Source: DALYLB01 sp964468345 (GTDB lineage: Bacteria; Acidobacteriota; Blastocatellia; RBC074). From it: 64,000 nucleotides of DNA. The DNA lies in the NCBI GenBank assembly GCA_964468345.1, contig CAYXVZ010000024.1, positions 14,117 to 78,116 on the forward strand, written 5' to 3'. The stretch's first letter is position 1, and each line of letters begins with the position of its first letter. Of the stretch, positions 28,601 to 35,388 are shown one piece after another. The position numbers were made by a program, and so were the translations under genes. The notes under the pieces were generated by a model. That model worked only from the letters and a program-made list of their open reading frames with translations, had not been told where the DNA came from and ran no database searches.

Positions 28601-29416
28601 GTGCAGGTGGCCAACGTCGGTCACTCGATCTATCACTCGTTCCAGACCGATGTTCGCGGGCGGATGTCGCGGCGCGCGATCTGGAATCTGGCCTATACCT
28701 TCAGCAAGTCGCTCGACAATATTTCTTCCGATACCGATCAGGCGCAGCACGACAACACGCGACTGTTTTTGAACCGTGGTCGCTCGAACTTCGATCGTCC
28801 GCACCGGCTGAATGCATCCTTTGTATTCGATCTGCCGGGCACGAAAGGCGCGCAGAAAATTTTGAACGGGTTGACCAACGGGTGGCGCTTCAGCGGCCTG
28901 CTGACGATGCAGTCCGGTTCGCCCTTCACGGTGCTGGGCGCGGCGGCGCGCAATGCCTATCAGTTCCAGGTGGCCAGCGTTCGCCCCAGCCTCGCGCCGG
29001 GCCGCACGCTGGATTCAGCCGTCAAGAGCGGGCGCATTCAAGACCGGCTCGGCTTCGGCACGAACGACCAGTTCTTCGATCCGACCGCTTTCATCAACTC
29101 GGAAGATCAATGGGGCAATGCGGGGCGCAATACGCTGCGCGGTCCCCGGCAGACGCAGATGGACATTTCGGTCGCCAAGACGACGAAGCTGCGCGAATCG
29201 CTGGGCCTCGAATTCCGCTGGGAGATGTTCAACTTCACGAACACGCCCATCTTCGGGAATCCCTCTTCAACGCTGGCCGGCGGGGGCGCCTGCATTCCCT
29301 CGCCGTCGCGGCAGTGCGATCCGACGAACACGACGGCCATCGGCACCATCGGCCGCATCACCTCCACCGTCGGCGGACCCCGCACGATGCAGGGCTCGCT
29401 GCGGTTGACGTTTTAA
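25640..29416 (+). CDS. Oar-like TonB-dependent outer-membrane receptor (largest)
   Basis: A 1258-residue receptor. The signal peptide ends near 'VAASAQT' (residue 36). A carboxypeptidase-regulatory-like domain covers about 40-125 ('GVIEGTVEDANGGKLPNAVV', 'FRFPSLPLGKYRVEITLGGF'), followed by a plug with 'LRLNGVDGTNLLNRGGG' and 'GGGNIELVTRTGTNQFHG'. The barrel ends 'MQGSLRLTF'. It is some 150-300 residues longer than its three relatives in the window, with the extra length in barrel loops. ATG 25640 has GAGGAGGAAG upstream. It is divergent from the RpiR regulator. Its TAA stop (29414-29416) lies inside the TTTTAAATC end of a repeat element. Substrate unknown. Confidence 0.92.
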   Translation: MRSAGSSFYGRSCAFFQQLLLVAFILASLCVAASAQTGLGVIEGTVEDANGGKLPNAVVKAFNENNGTSLQVTTDSEGSFRFPSLPLGKYRVEITLGGFAKKIANEVTVDPVNPAKLSVVMVPAGVAEIVNISSDGQLLQTENSTQAATLTAKELTELPTPSRNVTHLIVSEPGVSAPLPDRTGAGLNIATTPGTQAEDSVQSLNPSVNGARPTNNSLRLNGVDGTNLLNRGGGLGNNLIVPLDSLEVVTVQSALYNSPTGRNGGGNIELVTRTGTNQFHGTAAHFLQNEKFNANEFFLNRNGNGRPKFRRNETSAAFGGPILKDKLFFFANVQRTDFLSGYASNATARVGLPVGLTDVRTRESIADVANQYLRNGQADNATFAANFLTRLRAFPADQQSGLFQKFFGTTNPNTNNLVFRTLTAADIHPVAVNILNQKREGKFLIPSPTPDMRILPGNGAFGREQFLQQVIPTEVNSWAGVGSLQWTPREKDRFRLNYNQSTSNVLEAFGWADSSPSPTDGQTKGWSTSLSHQHTFGANLVNDLRIGFFDLSNNRLARNQDIKNSTLGIFNPLEALGGLAALMPTIDITTQFSSGGIGNAWDFYDRQKVYNFINTLSYVRSRHAMQFGAEYRRMNLTGEFQSRTNGDLDYDTWALFFTGHGAAGGGSDLDQGDTRRNMTAQDISWYVHDDWKVRKGLTLNLGMRYDFFGNFTDSDGRLGTFITPALSKETGLPVGYQVPENSLIFNQGFKPLDIGLYVEPGTPIDLRMINKSKTASTLFDDYNNFAPRLGFAWSPSFLPKFVLRGGYSIFYERTSASYKVDLQRAAPFFIYQNVPAPVDMANPYPRLNINPFVLPFNVAIARNANGTPRWIRGDGREFPATEPFGAKSNVYIHPKIKAPYMQQWSLNTQYEVTRGIALDLRYVGSRGVGLIGRYNVAQAIDPRVTAVNGFTDIRDRNRSTANPDGALINPDFFVPTEFLGLSRSGGFVQVANVGHSIYHSFQTDVRGRMSRRAIWNLAYTFSKSLDNISSDTDQAQHDNTRLFLNRGRSNFDRPHRLNASFVFDLPGTKGAQKILNGLTNGWRFSGLLTMQSGSPFTVLGAAARNAYQFQVASVRPSLAPGRTLDSAVKSGRIQDRLGFGTNDQFFDPTAFINSEDQWGNAGRNTLRGPRQTQMDISVAKTTKLRESLGLEFRWEMFNFTNTPIFGNPSSTLAGGGACIPSPSRQCDPTNTTAIGTIGRITSTVGGPRTMQGSLRLTF

Positions 29417-29545
29417 ATCGGGCCAAACAACTTTGGGACAACGCATTTACCACGAAGAAACGAAGGACACGAAGAAAAGCGAATGTATTGGCCATCTATT
29501 CTTCGTGCCCTTCGATCCTTCGTGGTAAATGCTTTTGACTTTCAA
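29413..29545. repeat. Repeat element, family 1, copy 5 (inverted)
   Basis: Begins TTTAAATCGGGCC overlapping the receptor stop codon, then ACTTTGGGACAACGCATTTA. The 32-nt arms 29445-29476 and 29499-29530 differ at three positions; arm text includes CCACGAAGAAACGAAGGACA. Same reversed flank order as copy 3. The remainder of the gap to 29780 has no gene and ends in the leader GAGGAGGGAGAG of the next receptor. Confidence 0.82.
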
Positions 29546-29780
29546 CGTATCGCTGGAGCGGCTGGTTTTTATACCGCAACCAACACAGAGCGATCTTTGA
29601 CGCAATTGGCCGAGCTTTTGAGGAAAACTTAAGGTGAATCTCCGACAGGTCTTACATGTGCAGCGTATGATCGGTACTTAATAACCTTTATCAATCATCT
29701 CAAAAAAAATCAGGCAAAACGGTGAGAGTCATGACGGGGTTCGCGCGGACTTTCATCGGCATTGTGAGGAGGGAGAGTTC

Positions 29781-32639
29781 ATGCGGGGTTTTATCAGGCT
29801 TCTGATGTTGAGCGCGCTTGTGGTTTTGATCAGCGGAACTGCAAGGGCGCAGTCGAACGCCACGGACGGCGCGCTGGATGGGTATGTGCAGGATGAACGC
29901 GGGGCGGTGATTCCGAATGCCAAGGTGGTGGCTCGCAATCTGCTGACCAACATCGAGACGGCGGCAAGCACCGATGAGCAGGGCTATTTCCGCTTTCCGC
30001 TGATCAAGGTCGGCAAATACGAAGTCGCCGCGAGCGCCGCGGGGTTCAGCGAATTCAAACAGACGGGCGTCGTCATCGAAGTCGGCCGGCAGGTGCGATT
30101 GACGCTGACGCTCAAGGCCGGCGCGGCCAGCGAGGTGGTCACCATCACCGCCGACGCGGCCGTGACCGACACAACGCAGACCGCTGTCGCCGCCGTCATC
30201 AATGAAAAAGCCATTCGCACGCTGCCGATCACGTCGCGCAATATCTATAACTACCATCTGCTCGGGCCCGGCGTGAAGGGCCTGCCCAGCACCGGTTTCG
30301 GCACGACGCAGTTTCTGTTCGGCGGCACGAATCGAAGCACCTGGACGGTCGACGGCCTCGACAATACGCAGCGCCGCTTCAATCGGCAGATTCGTCTGGT
30401 CATCAACACGCCGGAAGCCGTCGAACAAACGCAGGTGGTGTCGAGCACCTATTCGGCGGAGTTCGGCCGCGCCGCGGGAGGCCAGATCAACGTCGTGACC
30501 CGCTCGGGCACCAATCAGTTTCACGGTTCGGCGCTGGGGCTGTACCGGCCCAACGATCTTTCCGCGCGCCCGGGGCTCAACCGCACGCGTCCCGAGGCGA
30601 CCTGGTACGACTGGGCTTTCACCTTCGGCGGGCCGATCGTCAAGGACCGGCTGTTTTTCTTCGGGCAATATGAATACAACCCGCTGACTCAGCCGATTCC
30701 CGTGACGATCACGGCGGCGAATGCAGCGGCGTTGAATTTGCCGGCCGCGGAACTGGCCGATGTGCCATTCGGCGAAACCTTTCACACGATCATGGGCAAG
30801 GTGAATTTCCTGCTCAATGCCAAGAACTCGGGCTTTGTGCGCTACAGTCGGTTTACGAACGATCAGCCGAACGGCGGCGGCGGGCTTTCGACAGTAAATC
30901 GCGGCGTGGATTTCAAAGACCGGATGAACGGCGGCGCGGTGCAACTGGCCTCGACGCTGACGCCATCGCTGTCGAATGAATTCCGATTCGGCATCAATCG
31001 CCGATTCGAGTTGCGCAATGCGGTCGGTCAGTTCACAGGAACCAACCCGGCTGTCAACATCACGGGCGTCGCCAATTTCGGCGTCAATCCCTTCGCCGGT
31101 TCGAACAGCGTCGAAACCAGCACGCAGTTCATCGACAATCTAACCTGGACCCGCGGCCGCCACACGATCAAGGGCGGCGTGGATTTTCAAACGACCGGTT
31201 ATTCGCTGCTGGCCGCGACGAACCAGCAGTTTTTGTTTCAGGGACTGCCCGCGGTGACAGGAGTGCGCCCGGCGGTGTCGGCGCTGCAGCAATATCTCAA
31301 CACGATCAACAATGTGATCGATCCGGCGACGAACCGGGCCTTCACTTACACGCAATTGCAGCAGGATTTCGGCGACCGCAATATCGCGCTGCGATACAAT
31401 TTCGTGAACTTCTTTCTGCAGGACGAATACCGGATTCGCAAAAATCTGTCGTTGAGTTTCGGGGCGCGGTATGAATTGATTCTCAATCCGCCGCTCGACG
31501 AACAGGCGCCCTTCGAACTCTCGCGCAAGGTCACGAATGACTTGAACAACATCGCGCCGCGCGTCGGCCTGACGTGGTCGCCGAACGACAAGACCAGCGT
31601 GCGCGCGGGCTATGGCATGTTCTACGACACGCCGAGCCTGGGATTGCCGCTGACGGCCGCGCAGAACAATGGCCGCCGGATTCTCAATCTGACGGTCACG
31701 GGCACCGATTCCCGCGCGCCGCGCTTCCCGAACGTGCTCTCGGCGTCGGATCCTTCGCTGGCCGTGCGGCCGAACATCACGGCCTTTGCGCCGGATTACG
31801 AGGTGATGCTGGCGCATCAGGCGACACTGCAAATCACGCGCGAACTGGCGCGCGATCTGGCGGTCAATCTGCTGTATTCCTACAATGGAACCCGCTTCGG
31901 GGCATACACGCGCGATATCAATCTGGGCACCCGGACGGGAACGCTGGCCGACGGCCGTCCGGTTTTCGCGGGCACGACCGGCCGGCCGGATGCGCGCTTC
32001 CGCCAGATTAACCTGATCGAATCGGGCAGCAACAGCAATTACCACGCGCTGGATGTCAGTGTGAACAAACGCTTCACGAAATCGCTGCAGTTCGGCTTCA
32101 ATTATTCCTGGTCGCATGCGCTGGCCGATAACGAACAGGAAGGCGGGGCCTTGATGGACCCGACCGATCGCCGCCGCGATTACGGCTCGCGCAACAGCGA
32201 TCTGCGGCATTCGTTTACGCTGCAGGGATTGTATGCGCCACGTTTTTCGGCGAATGCGCTGCGCTGGATCAATGGGTTCGAATTCTCCACGATGACGTTT
32301 TACAACAGCGGCTTTCCGGTCACGGCGCAGGCCGGCGCGGACCTCAACGGCGATCTGGTGCTCAATGACCGGCCGCTGTTCCGCGGCCGCAATGATGTCG
32401 ACGGACCGGATTATTTTCAGCTCGACTTCCGCCTGACGCGCCGCATTGTCTTTCGCGACCGGTACAACGTCGAGTTCATTGCGGAGGCTGAAAACCTGAC
32501 CAATCGCTTCAATGCCAATTGCAGCATTGCGGGCTGCACGGGCGCGGTCGTCAACATCGCGACGGCGGCCGATTTCGGCCGCATCACCAGCGTCCGCGCG
32601 CCGCGTCGGTTCCAGTTCGGCGCGCGCTTTACGTTCTGA
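29781..32639 (+). CDS. Oar-like TonB-dependent outer-membrane receptor
   Basis: A 952-residue receptor. The signal peptide ends near 'GTARAQS' (residue 25). A regulatory-like beta-sandwich covers about 30-115 ('GYVQDERGAVIPNAKVVARN', 'YFRFPLIKVGKYEVAASAAGF'). The plug has 'WTVDGLDNTQRRFNRQ' and 'EFGRAAGGQINVVTRSGTNQFHG'. The barrel ends 'RRFQFGARFTF'. ATG 29781 is preceded by GAGGAGGGAGAG. It follows the larger receptor in the same direction after 364 nt containing a repeat element, so it is probably separately transcribed. Ligand unknown. Confidence 0.92.
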   Translation: MRGFIRLLMLSALVVLISGTARAQSNATDGALDGYVQDERGAVIPNAKVVARNLLTNIETAASTDEQGYFRFPLIKVGKYEVAASAAGFSEFKQTGVVIEVGRQVRLTLTLKAGAASEVVTITADAAVTDTTQTAVAAVINEKAIRTLPITSRNIYNYHLLGPGVKGLPSTGFGTTQFLFGGTNRSTWTVDGLDNTQRRFNRQIRLVINTPEAVEQTQVVSSTYSAEFGRAAGGQINVVTRSGTNQFHGSALGLYRPNDLSARPGLNRTRPEATWYDWAFTFGGPIVKDRLFFFGQYEYNPLTQPIPVTITAANAAALNLPAAELADVPFGETFHTIMGKVNFLLNAKNSGFVRYSRFTNDQPNGGGGLSTVNRGVDFKDRMNGGAVQLASTLTPSLSNEFRFGINRRFELRNAVGQFTGTNPAVNITGVANFGVNPFAGSNSVETSTQFIDNLTWTRGRHTIKGGVDFQTTGYSLLAATNQQFLFQGLPAVTGVRPAVSALQQYLNTINNVIDPATNRAFTYTQLQQDFGDRNIALRYNFVNFFLQDEYRIRKNLSLSFGARYELILNPPLDEQAPFELSRKVTNDLNNIAPRVGLTWSPNDKTSVRAGYGMFYDTPSLGLPLTAAQNNGRRILNLTVTGTDSRAPRFPNVLSASDPSLAVRPNITAFAPDYEVMLAHQATLQITRELARDLAVNLLYSYNGTRFGAYTRDINLGTRTGTLADGRPVFAGTTGRPDARFRQINLIESGSNSNYHALDVSVNKRFTKSLQFGFNYSWSHALADNEQEGGALMDPTDRRRDYGSRNSDLRHSFTLQGLYAPRFSANALRWINGFEFSTMTFYNSGFPVTAQAGADLNGDLVLNDRPLFRGRNDVDGPDYFQLDFRLTRRIVFRDRYNVEFIAEAENLTNRFNANCSIAGCTGAVVNIATAADFGRITSVRAPRRFQFGARFTF

Positions 32640-32735
32640 ATCGGTTTTTCACTTGTGTGTAGAGAATTTTCAGACGGCGGACAGGAATATAAACGACAAG
32701 AAAATAAAAGCAGCATGGAGAAACATTCTCCGGTT

Positions 32736-32870
32736 GTTTAGATCGGATTTCATTTGCTTGTATGGATAGCCACGCAGTCACCGCCAGAGACAGAGCTATG
32801 AGAGAGCGCTTCCAGAGCGTCCTTTGCTCGTCTCCGTGTCTGCGGTGCCTTCGTGGCAAAATCCAGGCAA
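32736..32870. repeat. Repeat element with family-2 left end and a different core
   Basis: The left end TTTAGATCGGATTTCATTTG is nearly the same as the left end of family-2 copies at 5561 and 11047, but the core hairpin uses other words: GCCACGCAGTCACCGCCAGA (about 32768) against GTCTGCGGTGCCTTCGTGGC (about 32838-32857). It abuts the start of the next gene. Confidence 0.65.
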
Positions 32871-32880
32871 ACCAAGGATT

Positions 32881-33870
32881 ATGTTTTATCGGAACTTCGT
32901 TTATGCGCTGATTCTCGTCATGCTGATGCCCGTCTTGAGCTTTGGCTGGGGGGCGCGGGGGCATCGGGAGATCAATGCGGCGGCGGTCCGGACGCTGCCG
33001 GCGGGCGAGCTGGATTTTCTCAAAAGCCACGAGCCCTGGATAATGTATCTCTCGATCATTCCGGACACGTATCGCGGCGTGAGCGAGCCTTTCCTGAAGA
33101 TTTTCGAAGATCCCAACCACGGCTGGTTCATCGAGCAATCGGCCGGGTTGATGAAAAATCCGCCGCGCTCGCGATATGAATTTATTCTTGCGCTCTATCA
33201 GGAGCACTTGCGCAGCAAGGACAAGCTGACGAATGTCCGCTGGACCGGCACGCTGCCCTTTGCCGCCATCGAGCATTACGAACGAATTCAAACCGCGATG
33301 CGGCGGCTGCGCGCGGCGCGCAAGCAAAACGCCGATGAGGTCAGATTTATTGAACAGGAGATCGCGACCTATATCGGTCTGCTCGGGCATTACATCGGCG
33401 ATGGCGCGATGCCGCTGCATGATTCGATCCATCACGACGGCTGGCAGGGAGACAATCCGAAAAACTTCACGCGCGATCCGATGATTCACGGGCGAATGGA
33501 ATCGCGCTTCGTCGATCTGATTCAGACGAAGGCGGCGGATTTCATACCGCGCATCGGCGCGGCGAAGGTCTATGACGATCCTTTCACTGCGATCGTGCAG
33601 CATCTGCTCGATTCCGCCAAACTGACTGAAAGGGTCTATGAGATCGATCAGAAAGATCAATGGGCCGATGCGAAAAACGAAGATGCCCGCAAGCTCGTGC
33701 ATCAGCAACTGGCCGCGGCCGCCGAAGTCATGCGCAATCTGATCGTCACGGCCTGGGCGCGCAGCGAACAGCCGGTCAGATTCGATCGCGCGAACAATCC
33801 GATCAGCCCTTCGCATCCGCAATACAATCCGGCGACCGGCTCCGCGCCCGCGCAGAAACAGAACGACTGA
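32881..33870 (+). CDS. S1/P1 nuclease / zinc-dependent phospholipase C-like secreted enzyme
   Basis: A 329-residue exported zinc enzyme of the phospholipase C/P1 nuclease superfamily. The signal peptide ends at 'PVLSFG' (about residue 21), which places Trp first in the mature chain ('WGARGHREIN'); in this superfamily the N-terminal Trp and the nearby His bind zinc. Further ligands are seen in 'SIIPDTYRG' (Asp), 'HYIGDGAMPLHDSIHHDGW' and 'HGRMESRF'. The mature size fits the family. It may hydrolyse phospholipids or nucleic acids in the periplasm. I chose ATG 32881, because the in-frame extension to 32824 is repeat sequence. The YdcF-like gene follows after 42 nt. Superfamily is secure, substrate open. 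Confidence 0.82.
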   Translation: MFYRNFVYALILVMLMPVLSFGWGARGHREINAAAVRTLPAGELDFLKSHEPWIMYLSIIPDTYRGVSEPFLKIFEDPNHGWFIEQSAGLMKNPPRSRYEFILALYQEHLRSKDKLTNVRWTGTLPFAAIEHYERIQTAMRRLRAARKQNADEVRFIEQEIATYIGLLGHYIGDGAMPLHDSIHHDGWQGDNPKNFTRDPMIHGRMESRFVDLIQTKAADFIPRIGAAKVYDDPFTAIVQHLLDSAKLTERVYEIDQKDQWADAKNEDARKLVHQQLAAAAEVMRNLIVTAWARSEQPVRFDRANNPISPSHPQYNPATGSAPAQKQND

Positions 33871-33912
33871 GCCGGCCGGCAGGCGGGCCGCATTTGCGCT
33901 TGCACATTCAGG

Positions 33913-35223
33913 ATGTCGAAACCGAAAGAGAGGCGCACGCAATTGAAACGCAAAGACGCCATTTTATTGTTTCCTTGCCTGCTGGTGTTGTTTGTGTTTT
34001 CCCGGCCGGCGGCATCGCAAAAGGCCGGGCCCGCAGAGGCAAAGCGCGCGCCGCTGGCGCTGCGCGCGCCGGTGCAGGACAAGAATTTCTATCTGCTCTC
34101 GCTGTTCGAATCGATGCCGGAGGTGAGGCAGCTATTGAAAGAGAACTCCGCATTGAAAGAACTTGCCGTCGTGAAACGCGAAAAGCTGCGGAAGGCCGCG
34201 GCATCCTGCGGCACAGAGATCCCGTGTCATATGGACGCGATGCGCTGGGCGGAGGCCGATGTCCAGCGCGTCATGGCGACCCTGCGCGAATTGCATCAGC
34301 AGAGTGCGCCGCTGCGCCGCATGGTCGAAGGATCGATGCGCGAATCCGAAATGTTTCAGCGCTATCATGCCGAATCCGGCGAAGAGATGCTGGCGCATGC
34401 CTGGCGGGATGCGGCCGCGAGCCTCAACAACCTGAGCGATGTCTATGCCGGCGGCAAAGCGCCGCGCTATCCGGCAATCGATGCCGCGATGTTCGATGTC
34501 AAATCCGACAATTACAAACGGCTGGTCAACATCACGGTCCATGTTCTCAGCGACGGCGCCGGCGATATGGAACTGTTCTTTCAACCCGCGCTTCGCTTCG
34601 GCCTCTCCCTGCTCGAAATCAACCGGCGCGATGAAGCCGGGCGGATGGAGCCCTTGCAGGCGGGCGAAAATCAGGCGGCCTTTCGCCGCGCACAGACGAT
34701 TCGCTGGAAGGACTATCCTTATTCCGCGATCATTGTGCCCGGCTCGGGCACCGATCGCGCGGAGGTGAACCTCTCGCCCTGGGGCAAGATGCGATTGCGC
34801 CTGGCCGTCAAGCGCTACCAGGAAAAGAAAGCGCCGTTCCTGCTGGTTTCGGGCGGATACGTTCATCCCAATCAGACGCCGCATTGCGAAGCTCTCGAAA
34901 TGAAAAGGTCCCTGATGGCCGATTTCGGCATTCCGGCCGAGGCGATTCTGATCGATCCGCATGCGCGCCATACGACGACGAATCTTCGCAATGCCGCGCG
35001 CATGCTCTATCGATACGGCGTTCCGTTCGACAAACCCGCGCTGGTCACGACCGACAATTATCAAAGCTCGTATATCGAAAGCGCCGTTTTCACCACGCGC
35101 TGCGATCGCGAACTCGGCTATCAACCGCACAAGATTCTCAAACGCATTTCGCCGTTCGATCTGGAATGCCTGCTGCAAATCGATTCGCTGCACGCGGATG
35201 CAATCGATCCGCTGGACCCTTGA
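33913..35223 (+). CDS. YdcF/ElyC-like (DUF218) envelope protein
   Basis: A 436-residue protein with an N-terminal signal or anchor ('AILLFPCLLVLFVFSRPAAS', about residues 16-36). A ~220-residue helical N-terminal part is followed by a C-terminal DUF218 domain (about 270-410), with 'SAIIVPGSGTDRAE', 'PFLLVSGGYVHPNQTPHCEALEMK', 'ILIDPHARHTTTNLRNAARML' in pieces, and 'PALVTTDNYQSSYIE'. DUF218 proteins (YdcF, SanA, ElyC) are linked to envelope and undecaprenyl-phosphate homeostasis in enterobacteria. The N-terminal region is extra to the family. It lies 42 nt downstream of the PLC-like gene. Start uncertain, since the Shine-Dalgarno is weak. Biochemical function not established. Confidence 0.8.
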   Translation: MSKPKERRTQLKRKDAILLFPCLLVLFVFSRPAASQKAGPAEAKRAPLALRAPVQDKNFYLLSLFESMPEVRQLLKENSALKELAVVKREKLRKAAASCGTEIPCHMDAMRWAEADVQRVMATLRELHQQSAPLRRMVEGSMRESEMFQRYHAESGEEMLAHAWRDAAASLNNLSDVYAGGKAPRYPAIDAAMFDVKSDNYKRLVNITVHVLSDGAGDMELFFQPALRFGLSLLEINRRDEAGRMEPLQAGENQAAFRRAQTIRWKDYPYSAIIVPGSGTDRAEVNLSPWGKMRLRLAVKRYQEKKAPFLLVSGGYVHPNQTPHCEALEMKRSLMADFGIPAEAILIDPHARHTTTNLRNAARMLYRYGVPFDKPALVTTDNYQSSYIESAVFTTRCDRELGYQPHKILKRISPFDLECLLQIDSLHADAIDPLDP

Positions 35224-35254
35224 CTGAAAAACTGCTGACGGGAGCCAATCTCCC

Positions 35255-35290
35255 ACGACGTCACACGAAGGGACACAAAGAAGGGAATTA
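35255..35290. repeat. Half of a word-type inverted repeat
   Basis: The text GTCACACGAAGGGACACAAA resembles one arm of the hairpin at 38266-38349 (GTCACACAAAGGAGCACGAA on the opposite strand), but no partner arm is present before 35388. Reads as a degenerate element in the 165-nt gap. Confidence 0.5.
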
Positions 35291-35388
35291 TTTAGAAAGC
35301 TTGTCAATGACTCCTCTTAGTATTCTTTCGTCTGCTTACGTAGGAGAGTGATTTTCCGGATGCAGGCTTCTACTCCGAATAGATCACC

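Noticed and set aside
28882..29538. Open frame ending in a recurring QLWDNAFTTKKRR peptide
   Set aside because: The same peptide appears in several unrelated frames only because they read through copies of the family-1 repeat; it is not a protein family.
29640..29700. Possible tRNA or other structured RNA in AT-rich gaps
   Set aside because: No cloverleaf, TTCGA-type loop or CCA end was found there or elsewhere in the window.
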